The position numbers and the translations under genes were made by a program. 64,000 nt of DNA, taken from NCBI GenBank assembly GCA_016271365.2, contig CM057454.1:1166753055-1166817054 (forward strand). The letters run 5' to 3'. Shown piece after piece: positions 33,708 through 45,018 of the stretch. Numbering within the stretch: position 1 is the stretch's first letter; each line of letters starts with the position of its first letter. The notes under the pieces are model-generated. The model was not told the origin of the DNA and did no database searches. It was given only the letters and a program-made list of their open reading frames with translations. This DNA comes from Neoceratodus forsteri (taxonomy: Eukaryota > Chordata > Ceratodontiformes > Ceratodontidae).

Positions 33708-34283
33708 CTGCGCCCAAAATGTGCGCAACAACAGGAGCAAGCACAAATCAATTGCGCATATGCGCAACAGGTTCGATATTCAAACATGGAGCAGAACAAA
33801 TTGCGCAAGCAGCCAATGTCTGAATATCGCACTAACTGCACCATAGCGCAACCAGGAAGGAGAAGCTGAGCAGAAATGTTGCGCTATAGTGCAACCAGGG
33901 CAGCCCAGCTGAGCAGTCCAGAGGTGCCATAGCGCAAGCAGAGCCCCCCCCAGAGCAATGGAACTGCACATCCAGGGAGGCAGGCTGGGGCCAACCGCCA
34001 GCCATGCCACACACGGGCACAGGAACACACTGCAGAACCAACAAGACACCTGCACACCCCAAGCACAGCATCACTGGGGTGTGACGGATGATCTATTGGC
34101 CCATGGGGACAAGCCAACAAAAGCACAGCAGAGCCATGACACCCTAGCACAACCACTGGCAGGCTGAGGAGTGCCACACACAGGGGTTGACAACCACAGT
34201 GCACATCAGCCCCCCCGTTCGCACAGCACACCCTGCACCGTGACCCCAAGACACCACCCATGTGCAGTGACTGGCACTGCAGG

Positions 34284-34980
34284 AAACCAGAAGGGGAAGG
34301 AAGGAAGGAAACATATTCAATTCAGTGCTTTAGAGTAACTGGTAATTGGTATTTTTCTTTTAAACTTAGACTGTGGGCTTGTAGTGACAATATAGTGACA
34401 ATATACTTTCTTTCTTTGTTGTCTTTACTTATAATTGTGTTTGGGCTGTTGAAAATTTAAAACATAGTGGTGGTGTAATTCTGTGCTGTCTTTAATTGCT
34501 GCAGATTTTATCTTGGCTTGTCTGACTGTCCTGTAGCTGGGTGAAGGGTGTTAATTATCTGGCCTCTGACCTCAGCTACGTGATAACTGGAGGTGGGGCT
34601 TAGTCAGAGTTAAAGTAGCAAGCAGAGGTTTATTTTCTCAAAAGAAGCCAGAGGGGGAAGGAAGGAAACATATTCAATTCAGTGCTTTAGAGTAACTGGT
34701 AATTGGTATTTTTCTTTCAAACTTAGATTGTGGGCTTGTAGTGACAATATACTTTCTTTCTTTGTTGTCTTTACTTATAATTGTTTTGGGCTGTTGAAAA
34801 TTTAAAACATAGTGGTGGTGTAATCTGTGCTGTCTTTAATTGCTGCAAATTTTCACCCCTTCCCCAACTCTTAATTATATGCCCTGATAAATCTGATTGA
34901 CAGGAGCTAAACACAGGGTATAGTAAGAGGTGTGAAGTAGGAGGGCATAAGGGAAGAAGCCCACCCTCAGCATAACAAGT
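34284..34980 (+). promoter_or_regulatory. CR1 5' UTR with two tandem promoter-like monomers
   Basis: Two direct copies about 358 bases apart (starting near 34284 and 34644), sharing GGAAGGAAACATATTCAATT, TTCAGTGCTTTAGAGTAACT and TTTAAAACATAGTGGTGGTG. Tandem 5' monomers act as internal promoters in mouse L1; the same role is inferred here from position only. Confidence 0.65.
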
Positions 34981-35128
34981 GTTTTGACTCATTTATTTAT
35001 TTATTGGTTTCTTTTTCCTTAAAAAAAAAATTATCTGAGGATCAGTGACAGGATTTTTAGTACTGTAAATTAATAAAAAGAGAACTAGGAGAGCTTCAGT
35101 AGCAGACAAGTAGTGGAATTGCAGTATA

Positions 35129-36244
35129 ATGTGGGGAGTAGTGCAATGCAGTGACTGTGGGGCAGCCATATTCAGGCAGACCTTCTGTTCACTGAGGTGC
35201 TGCCCTATCTGCATGCATCTCTCTGGACTGCGGGATGAGGTAGCCAGACTCAGAGCAGAAGTAAACTGGGTCAGGGTACCATCACCCCTATCCAGGGACC
35301 ACCCAGTCCAATGCAGCTGCCTCAAAGGATGCCGAGACGAGGAGCACTTGGATGACAGTGGGCTCAGGGAGGGTTAGAGCAGTCAGGCAGAGGCACATCC
35401 CAGATCCTATTCCTCTCAAGAACTCATATGCCACACTGGCAAATGAGGACAACCAAATAGAGATACCCAGAGAAGTGGAAGGAAAGGATGTGGAGGTTAG
35501 CCAAGGAGGTGACCTCAGTGGGGAAAGCAGTGGACCCCAGAGGAGGAGGAGGAAGCAAATCCTGGTGGGAGACTCCATCGTAAGAGGGATCCAGCTAGGA
35601 ACACAGGAGGGGAAGACAGGGAGGTGAGGTGCCTACCAGGTGCCACGGCATGGAGGGATGGAAGGAAGATACTGGGGATCACTGGAAAGGCAAGACGGGA
35701 GGGTGAGCTGGATGTCATTATCCACCTAGGTACTAATGACTTGGCAAATGGGAGTCAAAGGAAGTTCAGGAAGAGTTTAGGAAACTGGGAGGGTCTCAAG
35801 CAAGTAGCTACTTCTGTCACTTTCTCAAGTACTACCTGTGAGAGGCAAGGAGAACATAGAGTGCATGCACCAGGAACTTTAACTCATGGTTGAAGAACTG
35901 GTGCTGTGAGGAAGGATTTGGATTCATTGGTGACTGGGGACCCACCTGGAGGATGGAGGTTTGTTCAAGCCTGACGGCCTGCATCCATCCTGGAGAATCA
36001 AGCACTCAATGATAAGTTTAAATGCTACATTGACAAGCATTTAAACTAGCAAATGAGGTGGCAGCCAGCAAGGAGGTACCTACTTGCTCACCCCACAGCT
36101 AGCAGTGGAACCAGTGAACCAGAGGGTGGCTATCTCTGCAAAGCAGTGTGCAAAAGATGGAGATTAGTGTCCAAAAGGTGGATAAGCAGAAAAGGGCAAA
36201 ATTCAGCAGAAGGGCAGACAGCAAGGAGAACCAGGGATAAATGA
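35129..36244 (+). pseudogene. CR1 ORF1: Cys motif plus esterase domain, frameshifted
   Basis: Frame 1 (35129-35377) begins CSDCGAAIFRQTFCSLRCCP, a Cys-rich motif followed by the coiled-coil-like LRDEVARLRAEVNWV. In the next frame (35352-35627) comes KQILVGDSIVRGIQLG, block I of the SGNH esterase known in CR1 ORF1. A third frame (35624-35893) gives DVIIHLGTNDLANGS, block III with the LGTND signature. DGLHPSWR-type sequence (the DxxH block, about 35970) closes the domain. At least two frame changes break the ORF. ORF1p binds element RNA; the esterase helps cell-level mobility in related elements, but its exact role is uncertain. Confidence 0.78.
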
Positions 36245-36272
36245 CAACCAAGGAAGGGGCTGGAGTAGAAGA

Positions 36273-38785
36273 GTGAAGCAGTCTAGGGAGGTCAAATCAT
36301 GGAAAGTCATGTGTGCAAATGCCAGGAGCCTTAGCAACAAGATGGAAGATCTGGAGGCTGTCATGGTACAGTCAGACCTGGACATTGTGGCCATCACTGA
36401 AACCTGGTGTAATGATAACCATGACTGGGAGATGGCCATATCTGGCTACAACATATTCAGAAGAGACAGAGCAGGCAGGAAGGGAGGAAGAGTGGCACTG
36501 TATGTGAAAAATGACATAGGGGCCACAGAGATCCAGGAGGAACAAAATGGGGAAGAGATACTGTGGGTTAAGCTGGAAAGGAAAATGGGGGCCAGCCATC
36601 CAGACAGGTGTGGTCTATAGACCACCAGCCCAGGAGGAAGAAACAGATAGGGAGCTGATGCTAGCCATCCAAAGGATGGCAGACAAGGGTGAGGTAGTAC
36701 TGGTTGGAGACTTCAATATTCCAGACGTGGACTGGAGCATCCCAGCAGCAGCATCAACTAGGAGCAGATTTATCCTGGACTCCCTTCCTCAAGCAACTGG
36801 TCATGGAACCAACTCAGCAGAAGGCAATACTGGACCTTGTGCTCACAAACAGGGACAGTGTGATGGGGTAACAGTGGGGGAGCACCTGGGTAACAGTGAC
36901 CACCAGTCATTGTGGTTTGAAATCACAGAAAGAGCAGAACCAAACCACACAAAAACATGTATCCTGGATTTTAGGGGGGCAGACTTTGGTAAAATGGGGA
37001 GATACTTGAAAGAGGCATTAAGGAATGGGACAGGAATCAGGGGTTGAGGAACAGTGGGCAGTATTTAAAATGGGGATTATAAGAACAACAGAATTATGCA
37101 TTAAGCAGGTTAGCAAGAGGAAAAGGAAGAGGAGACCATTATGGTTTTCCAAAGAGGTAGCAAAGAAAGTGAAAGCCAAAAAGATAGGGAGAAGTACCAG
37201 GAGAAACAAAGGGAGGCAGGGAAGTTATTAAGGGAAGCCAAAGCTCAGACAGAAGAACACATTGCAAAATCAGTAGTTAAAGGGGACAAAACCTTTTACA
37301 GGTACATAAGTGAAAAAAGAAAGACAAAGGGAGGGACAGTGAGACTGAAGGGGGAGGATGGGAGCCGCGTGGAGTATGACAACAGTAAAGCTGACATATT
37401 GAACAGGTATTTCTGCTCAGTCTTTACTGAGGAAGGGGGGGTAATGGGTCTGAAGGGAGTACAAGGGGTGAGAATGGTGCAGAAATGGACACAAGTCCCT
37501 TTACACGAGAAAGGGTCCTGAAGGAACTGGAAGTAATAAGAGTTGATAAAGCAATGGGGCCAGATGGGGTGCACCCAGGGTCCTTAAAGAACTAAGAGAG
37601 GTGGTGGCTGAACCTCTGGCTATCCTGTTTAGCCAATCACTGGAAACAGGGAGAGTACCCAAAGACTGGAGACAGCAGATGTAGTCCCCTTGTACAAAGT
37701 GGGAACAAAGGGAAGCAGGGAACCACAGACCAGTCAGCCTCACCTCGGTGGCGGAAAGATCATGGAAGCACTACTGAAGGAGATTGGTGGAACATCTGGT
37801 TGTCAATGGACTACAGGACCCAAGGCAGCATGGTTTCACTAGGGGAGGTCATGTCAGACCAACCTCATTGAATTTTTGACTGGGTGACTAGGAGGTGGAT
37901 CGGGAGGGCAGTGGACATGGCCTATCTGGACTTCAGCAAGGCCTTTGACACTGTGCCACATAGAGACTATTACACAAACTGGGGAATATGGGTGTGGGCA
38001 GGACAGTAGTGTGGTGGGTAGGTAACTGGCTGGGTGGCAGGACACAGAGGGTGGTGGTAAATGGCTGTCACTCCACAGAGGAAGAGTGACCAGTGGGTAC
38101 CACAGGGATCAGTGCTGGGACCGGTCCCTATTCAACATCTTCATCAGTGACATTGCAGGGATCTAGAAGGCAGAATTTCACTGTTCGCTGATGACACAAA
38201 GCTCTGTAACAGAGTAGACACACCAGAGGGTGTAGACAGAATGAGAAGGGACCTGCAGAAACTTGAAGAATGGTCAGGGGTTTGGCAGTTGAAATTCAAT
38301 GCAAAGAAGTGCAAGATAATGCATATGGGCACAAAAACCCTGGCACAATATATCAGTTGGGGGTGAGGATATAGCATGCACCAAGCAGGAAAGGGATCTT
38401 GGGGTTGTCATCTCTGATGACCCTCAGGTAGGAAACAGTGTGACAAGGCATCAGGTAAAGCAAATAGGATGCTGGGATGTATGGCAGGGGCATCACCAGC
38501 AGGAAAGGGAGGTCATAATTCTGCTATACAAGACACTAGTGAGGCCCCATCTGGAGTACAGTGTACAGTTCTGGAGACCATACCTACGTGAAGGACATAG
38601 ACAGGGTAGAGAAGGTTCAGAGGAGGGCAACAAAGATGGTGCATGGATTGCATAACAAGTCCTATGAAGACAGGTTGAAGGAACTGAACATGTACTCCCT
38701 GGAGGAGAGGAGGGAGAGAGGGGATATGATAGACATACAAGTATCTTACAGGGAGGAACAGGGTGCAGGAAAACACTATTTTTAG
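36273..38785 (+). pseudogene. CR1 ORF2 endonuclease and reverse transcriptase, multiply frameshifted
   Basis: Endonuclease in two frames: CANARSLSNKMEDLEAVM, DIVAITETWCNDNHDW and GGRVALYVKND (36273-36600), then VYRPPAQEEE, VVLVGDFNIPDVDW and LGNSDHQSLWFEI (36610-36930, the SDH terminus). RT blocks are recognisable but split by many 1-base losses: MAYLDFSKAFDTVPH-type (about 37915-37960), PQGSVLGP-type (about 38095-38125), FADDTKLCN (about 38185-38210), then PHLEYSVQFWRP (about 38545) and LKELNMYSLEERRERGDM (38675-38730). The last part of the gene lies beyond the solo LTR at 39605-39830 (RKNFFAERVVDKWNTLPEEV). Not functional as read. Confidence 0.82.
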
Positions 38786-38814
38786 GTGAAAAAGATGTTC
38801 CAGGACTAGAGGGC

Positions 38815-39604
38815 TGTAGTGATAGTATAATATGTTGATTATTGTCACTCCATTTTGTATGCTATTTCATGTAATGTATGTCATTTTATACTCCATTTTG
38901 TATTGTGTGACTCCATTTTACATGCTGCTTCATTTAATTGGTGTTTTGCTCTTTAGACAGCCTCATTATTATGTTTTGCTTCAGACAGTGTATTTTGCTG
39001 ACTTGAAGGTCGCATATTATCAGGCAACCTGTTTTTGTAGTTTTGTTTAAACTTCTGCTAGCTCATAGTGTTCTAGGCACCGCAGTGTTTGGAGCACAGT
39101 GATCTAGCAGGTGTGGGGAATTTGAGCAGTCCTTATCGCGGTGAATTGCAACGCCCTGGGAGCCCCGGCCATCTTCTAGAATGTAGTAAAATAACACTAT
39201 AAAGGCTGCATGGTTATTTTTAGCATAGAATAAGATATAAATGTAGCTTTCTCAATGCCTGGTTGGAAGCCTCATCTGCAGGGTGGTCGCATCGCTGTGG
39301 AACTTTCTCCCAGTTCAAAACTCCTGGCCAGGCTGTGAGATGATTTAGGGCTTCCCCAGCTACTGGGAAAAGGCTTGGATGATGCTTTATTGAATCGGTG
39401 ATGTATCATGTTTTGCTTAATTGAAGTATATATTAATGCTGATAGTAATATTGCTAATGAATGAATGCTAAAGTGTAATCATTAATGCTGATAGTGATAT
39501 TGCTGCTAAATGAAGTGTAATTATCTTTTGCTTGCAATAAATTGTGCTGATGTGTGAATGCCAAGTGTGATTATTCCTTTGTGACTCTTCGATTAGGCAA
39601 GACA
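38815..39604 (+). mobile_element. solo LTR of an endogenous retrovirus-like element
   Basis: 790 bp with TG...CA termini (starts TGTAGTGATAG, ends GGCAAGACA), flanked by the 5-bp direct repeat AGGGC (38810-38814 and 39605-39609). AATAAA lies at 39536-39541 followed by a GT-rich stretch, fitting an R-U5 end, so the LTR is in plus orientation. An imperfect ~50-bp direct repeat lies at about 39430-39525. The CR1 paralogue at 41100-41170 (minus) has the same site uninterrupted. No internal viral genes are present: the state left after LTR-LTR recombination. Confidence 0.88.
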
Positions 39605-40037
39605 AGGGCATGGGATGAAGTTGGAGGGAGGACGATTCAGAGGAAACATGAGAAAGAATTTCTTCGCAGAACGGGTGGTGGACAAGTGGAACACCCTGCC
39701 AGAGGAAGTGGTGGGGGCTGAAACAATCACGGGATTTAAGAATCCATGGGATAGACATAAAGGAATTCCAGAGGTCAGGGGTAAGGGGAAACAGACTTCT
39801 AGGAAAACAAACTGAACTTACAAGCTCAAATGGGCAGACTGGGTGGGCCATAGGCCGTTATCTGCCGACACTGTCTATGTATCTATGTATCTATAAACCA
39901 TGCATCCCCCCCAGCACACGTCAACCCCCGTGCAGCACAGAAGCATACAAGCCAGACACACCCTGTGCACCCAGCAGTGGGTGGCAGCAGGCAGCAAGAC
40001 CAACAGAAAGTCACTGCCATGCCGGAGATACCTCCCA

Positions 40038-40040
<3 letters not shown>

Positions 40041-40070
<30 letters not shown>
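40041..40070. repeat. (CA)n microsatellite
   Basis: About 15 CA units inside the left arm of the Harbinger element, just right of the full-length CR1. Confidence 0.95.
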
Positions 40071-40073
<3 letters not shown>

Positions 40074-40335
40074 CCAGGACCATACACCCCAGATGGCATG
40101 TACACCACTGCAACTGAGCACCCATAGCCAGCTGCAAATCAAGACCAACACAGTAGTCATATCAAAATATAAATGTATATTTAAATTTACAAATAGTAAA
40201 TAACCAAAACAATAAACAACAACTATTTACAAGGGGGGGACGGGTACAAAGTAGGGGTGTTCAAGGGGTAGGGATGAACAACTTGGAGAGGGAAGGCAGG
40301 GTGGTAGGGATGGGAGAAGTGGGAAGGTATTGTTC

Positions 40336-42130
40336 CTAAGGCCCAGCTAGCTGGTCATCCTGTGCCTGGTTCCGCACTCCCTGTGGCGCCTCCCTCCATG
40401 AGCCATGGCGCCTGATGGACTCAAGGATGGCCTGGTTTCAAGGGACACCTGTGTCAGGCCCCGAATGTCTCGCTGAATCCTCCAGAGACCTCGAGGCCTA
40501 GGAAAATGGGAACACAGTCAATGGCTGTGACTGACCACAACCCTGAACACCACCCAACCTGCAAGCCATATAGCCCAATGTCCGCACCTGTGATGGCATG
40601 CACCCACCCACAGTGAACATGCACATGGCCATCACAAACAGGCGGCACCAGCTATGAGCACCACTACACAAACACACTGCCCATGTCCATCACAGCACAA
40701 ACAAGGCTGTCAAGTGACGTGGCATCGTGGTGCAATGCCAGTTACACAGCAATGTGCCCAGTGCATGCATGGACCACCAGTGATGCATACACAGACGTGC
40801 TGTGATACTGGATAGTGATGCATGTCACCTGTGTCATGCATACATACATAGATACATAGACAGTGTCGGCAGATAAGGGCCTATGGCCCACCCAGTCTGT
40901 CCATTTGAGCTTGTAAGTTCACTTTGTTTTCCTAGAAGTCTGTTGCACCTTACCCCTGACCTCCAGAATTCCTTTATGTCTATCCCGTGCATTCTGAAAT
41001 CCCGTGATTGTTTCAGCCCCCACCACTTCCTCTGGCAGGGTGTTCCACTTGTCCACCACCCGTTCTGTGAAAATTCTTTCTCATGTTTCCTCTGAATCGT
41101 CCTCCCTCCAACTTCATCCCATGCCCTCTAGTCCTGGAACATCTTTTTCGCTTAAAAATAGTGTTTTCCTGCACCCTGTTCCTCCCTGTAAGATACTTGC
41201 ATGTCTCTATCATATCCCCTCTCTCCCACCTCTCCTCCAGGGAGTACATGTTCAGTTCCTTCAACCTGTCGTCATCGGACTTGTGATGCAATCCATGCAC
41301 CATCTTTGTTGCCCTCCTCTGAACCTTCTCTGCCCAGTCTATGTCCTTACGTGGGTATGGTCTCCAGAACTGTACACTGTACTCCAGGTGGGGCCTCACT
41401 AGTGTCTTGTATAGTGGAATTATGACCTCCCCTTTCCTGCATGGTTGTGTTGTGCAGGGCTGGTGGTCTCCCCCCCCAGCATGCAATAGCATCCATGAAG
41501 TAATGATGCTCACACTGCTCTAGCAGCTGGGTCTGCCGCTGATGATGCTGCTGCTGCTGCTGCTGGCGTGCAACACCCACCGGCCCCGGGGCCCTGGCAC
41601 GGCCCTCCTCACCCCGTGCCTGCATCCTCACATCCTGGCCTGTGGGAGACATATGTTGAGACAAACATCAGTGTGACTCCAAAGCAGACTGCCCCCTGTC
41701 CCAGTGAGAGTGCCTGTCCACACAGCCAGACCCATGCATCTCACACCTGCACACACGACACAGCCAACCATGGCAGAGCCATCACCTATGCACAGCCACC
41801 AAAACACACTCACACCCCTACAGAGAATACAGGTGCATAGATGGTACACCCACCTGGCCTAGGCACCATGCCCCGCCTGTCACGTGACCGCAGCCGATCA
41901 AGACGATCTGGATCCCTCCGGCAGAGGTCACCGTACTGGTGCCGGCACTGCTCAGCTGACCGGCACCATCCAGTGACCCCCACCAGGTCAGTGGCCACTT
42001 GCTGCCACACCTGCGTCCTGGCAATGGTGAGGAGCGCCTCACCATAAAGTGCCCCTTAGTGGGGCTCTACTAGGGCCACCAAGTTGGCCAGTTCGACTGG
42101 GTTCCACTGAACTGCTCTTCTGTGAGCCAT
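40336..42130 (-). pseudogene. Harbinger Myb/SANT-like gene 1 (polyglutamine), three exons
   Basis: Minus strand. Exon 1 (42130-41854) opens MAHRRAVQWNPVELANLVAL and continues VWQQVATDLVGVTGW and RSAEQCRHQYGDLCRR, the spaced Trp/QCR...Y pattern of a SANT/trihelix DNA-binding domain. Donor GTGGGT and acceptor CCCACAG frame an intron of 214 bp (41640-41853). Exon 2 (from 41639) encodes an Arg/Gly/Pro stretch, six Gln, and LLEQCEHHYFMDAIACWGG; a CR1 sits at its end. A likely last exon starts at 40497 after TTTTCCTAG and reads SLEDSARHSGPDTG, later NQAQDDQLAGP and stop. In-frame stops (42057-42059; one in the last exon) disable it. Its presumed role is to bind transposon ends or escort the transposase, as Myb-like partners do in Harbinger elements. 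The exon model is inference. Confidence 0.6.
40842..41437 (-). mobile_element. CR1 3' fragment, minus strand
   Basis: Reverse complement of the CR1 C-terminus and 3' end, with the (TATGTATC) tail at the left edge and TGCAT on both sides (40837-40841 and 41438-41442). Minus-strand peptide: [20 protein letters not shown] and LKELNMYSLEERWERGDM, then NTIFKRKRCSRTRGHGM. It belongs to the same subfamily as the full-length CR1 and supplies the LTR empty site at about 41100-41170. Confidence 0.9.
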
Positions 42131-42139
42131 GGTACCAAC

Positions 42140-42906
42140 TTTACAGCAGGCAATATGGCGCCCCGCTGCGCCATAACCCCACGTGGAGATGTTGCGCAAT
42201 AGACCACCACAGGTTCCAATCGTGCTGTTTGAACAGCACCGTCACTTCACATAGCGCTGTCACCAGACAACGCAATAGGGCCGTACACATGGCAGCCCGA
42301 ACAGGGCCAGGGGGCAAAGGTCGGACACAAGGTCATGGGCAATGACGCAAGGCCACGCACAGCGCCATCTGACGTATACACATCCTGCGCGACCGACCAG
42401 CTGCGTACCAGTGCCACAGTGGACTATTGCGCAGTAGTGCCACAGCGCCATATAGTGCCCAGTGCTGTAGCGCCACTGGCACAATGGTGGCCATGGCCTG
42501 AATTGCCGATCGCGCACAGCATGTCAGCAGCGCGGCAGATGCCTGCGTAAGCTATCTGGGCATGTGCAATGCAGTGTACCACACAGTCACAGATCTGCGC
42601 CATTGGCTCAGCCGACTCAACCGTATTGCGCAAAGTGCAAATTCGCGATATTCAGCTGACACATGCAAATCATCTGATCAGCCATTCAAAGGCGCAGTGG
42701 CACGATTTGCATGTCATTATAGTTGCTCCACTCCCTAATTTGCATGCATTGCGCTATAAATGTGCGACATTGGGCTGCGCTGGCCAGATTCGGTTACTGC
42801 AGGTGAGAGGTGAGTTGCATGCTGTGTGATGTTCTGGACAATGGTCATGGGAAAATGCTGTAGACTGCACAGTGACAGGTGTCCACTTGCCCCCATACAG
42901 ATCGCC
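42140..42906. promoter_or_regulatory. CpG-rich gap between divergent Harbinger genes
   Basis: 767 bp rich in CG and GCGCAA/GCGCCA motifs between the starts of the two divergently read Myb-like genes, with one GATATTC near 42648. No open frame is convincing. Position suggests a shared bidirectional promoter; no TATA box is claimed. Confidence 0.45.
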
Positions 42907-44705
42907 ATGACAGAGCAGAGCCAAGGTGAGGGTGAGGACGGTGGGCGTAGGAGGAAGCCCAACTTTACCCCAGCAGAGACAGAGGCCCTCTTCCAGGCCT
43001 ACCTGGATGAGGAGCCAGTACTGAGTGAACGGAGGGGCACCCCTCAGTCCCGTGCAGCTGCAAGGGAGAGGGTAGCTCGGGCCGTGAACCTGCACGGAAG
43101 CCACCAGTGGTCCATGCAGGAATGCAAGAAGAAGATGGGGACAGACCGCAGGAGGTTGAAGGAGAAGGTGGCAGCCTTCAGGCGCGCGATGCTGGCACTG
43201 GCGGGGGCCCGCCAGTGGTGTTGGAGCTGACCCCGGCTGAGGAGACACTGGTTGCATCAATGCAGCAGAGCGCTACTGAGGGCGTACCAGGAGCTGGATT
43301 CCAGACAGGTGGAAGCCCATCACTGCACGGTATGACATGGTGGTGGTGTTGGGGGGGTTGGGAGGAAGGTTGTTCACATGCACTCACATGTACTCTCTTT
43401 CTGTTACAGATCCTGTTCGTCTTCAGGAGATGGTGGTGGTGGGTCCAGGCAGTGATGATGACCTGCTGGACATGGAGGAGGGTCCATCCACCTCTATCAC
43501 CAGCCAGCAGGCACTGCAGCAGCATGCACGCTGGGCCGCCAACTCTGGTGTCGATGATTCAGGTGCGGGGGGTGCACAGCCTGTGTCTCAGCAGTCTGGC
43601 ATGCAAGCATGCCAGCATCGCGGTGACTATGGCTGTAGCATGTACCTGCACCATTGATGATGCAAGGACTGCAATGGGCAGTGATAGGTGTGTGTCCCAT
43701 GACGGACACACAGCAGGGCAGCACGTGCCCCTGGGCCTTTCTGGTTCCAACTTGTGTACCAGCATGCTGGCACAGTCCCAGGCTGTGACTGTCAGCACCG
43801 GTGGGGCAGCACCGGTGGCTGTGCAGGTGTCTGGCACTGTTGCTAGCACAGCGGTGGAATGAGTGGACCCTGGGGCACAGCAGTTGGCAGGGCAGCAGCA
43901 GTCACCCACCAGGTCTGGGGGTACAGTGTCAAGCGGTGGCACATGTCCGCCGCCCTTTGATCCACCCATTCCTGGTCCTGGCGAACAGCACCCACCCTCA
44001 AGGGGTGTTGTGCATAAGGACCTTCCACACCCTGGGGGACAGGACCCATTGGACGAGCACACCCGCCTGCTGCGGGAATCAGTACAGCTGCAGAGGCAGG
44101 TTGCAATGTCCGTGGAGGCACTGTCTATGGCTGTGGAGCGTCACAGCAGGGAGTGTGCTCTGGACCATGCAGAGCTGGTGCGTATGTGGATGGATGTGAC
44201 CGCCACCATTGACAGGCTGACCCAGGCAGTGGTCTCTGTCGTGGATGCATTGGGCACACAGTCAGGTGCCCCTGTACTGCACACCCCACACAGTTCACTC
44301 TCCACTCCCCATTTCCGGCATCGTGCGATACCAGGCCTGTCGACGCCGAGTTCTGCTGTGGCCATCCCGAGCACCCCTGGTGCAGGTTTGTTCGGCATGC
44401 TGCAGACCCCTGTGCAGGCAAGGTCGCGTTCACGATGGGACCCTGGTGGTGCAACAGTGCCACCCCATGAGCCCCTGCTCAGCCTGCCAGTGCTGTTGGG
44501 TCACGGCGGGCCCCACGCATCCGCAGTGGCATGGGGACAGTGCTACATGACTGAGCTGTCTCCCAGTGCGGGCCCTGTCTGGTGCTGCCATGTGTGCAAT
44601 GTGTGTCATGGTGGGCAGTGCACTGCTGGGTGCTCTGCTCACCACACCGACACATGGACCACCTGCACACCCTCCCAACAGCTGTCCACAGGTGCATGTG
44701 CATGA
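42907..44705 (+). pseudogene. Harbinger Myb/SANT-like gene 2 (NAIF1-type)
   Basis: Starts MTEQSQGEGEDGGRRRKPNF, then TPAETEALFQAYLDEEPVL and a C-terminal helix with CKKKMGTDRRRLKEKVAAF. This is the Myb_DNA-bind_5-like pattern of NAIF1, the known partner of the HARBI1 transposase. A one-base slip near 43200 (G-rich run) shifts the frame to ELTPAEETLVASMQQSATEG. An 80-bp intron (43330-43409, GT...TTACAG) joins SLH to DPVRLQEMVVVGPGSDDDLL. Further 3' exons are not certain. A later frame has a stop at 43860-43862 and then a leucine-rich helical stretch, DEHTRLLRESVQLQRQVAMS, ending at 44705. The protein would bring the transposase to the nucleus and the element ends; this copy is broken. Confidence 0.72.
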
Positions 44706-45018
44706 TGATGCATGCATTGTACTGTACACCAAGGTGCAAGGGTGCCCAGCATCTGACACACGTACTTGGACAGTACAGGTGGTGGGGGTGGTCGGTGGTG
44801 CTGTGTGTTAGCAATGTCGGTTCTGCTGTGCTGTGCATCTGCCCATGTACGCTCTGTGCCTGGTGTGTGTGTGTCCATATGAGTGCTCACCCCTCCCTGA
44901 TGGTGTGTTTGTATGCCTGGACCCTTCCACTCCCCTGGCTGTCATGCACCCCTGGTGTGTTACCCTGTGTGCCTGTGGTTTGCGCATGGACAGTGTTGGT
45001 TGCACATGTCCCCTTGAC

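Larger units (their letters stand above)
34284..39894 (+). mobile_element. CR1 LINE, apparently full length, carrying a solo LTR
   Basis: The most complete CR1 here: a 5' UTR of two ~358-bp monomers, ORF1 (from about 35129) with Cys-rich start and esterase domain, ORF2 endonuclease and RT, and a 3' end of (CTATGTAT)n type. It lies in the left arm of the Harbinger, in transposon DNA on both sides. ORF2 is cut at 38815-39604 by a solo LTR and carries many single-base deletions in short homopolymers. Confidence 0.85.

Noticed and set aside
39877..40203. His/Thr-repeat protein frames over the CA repeat
   Set aside because: Simple translation of a (CA)n microsatellite in three frames.
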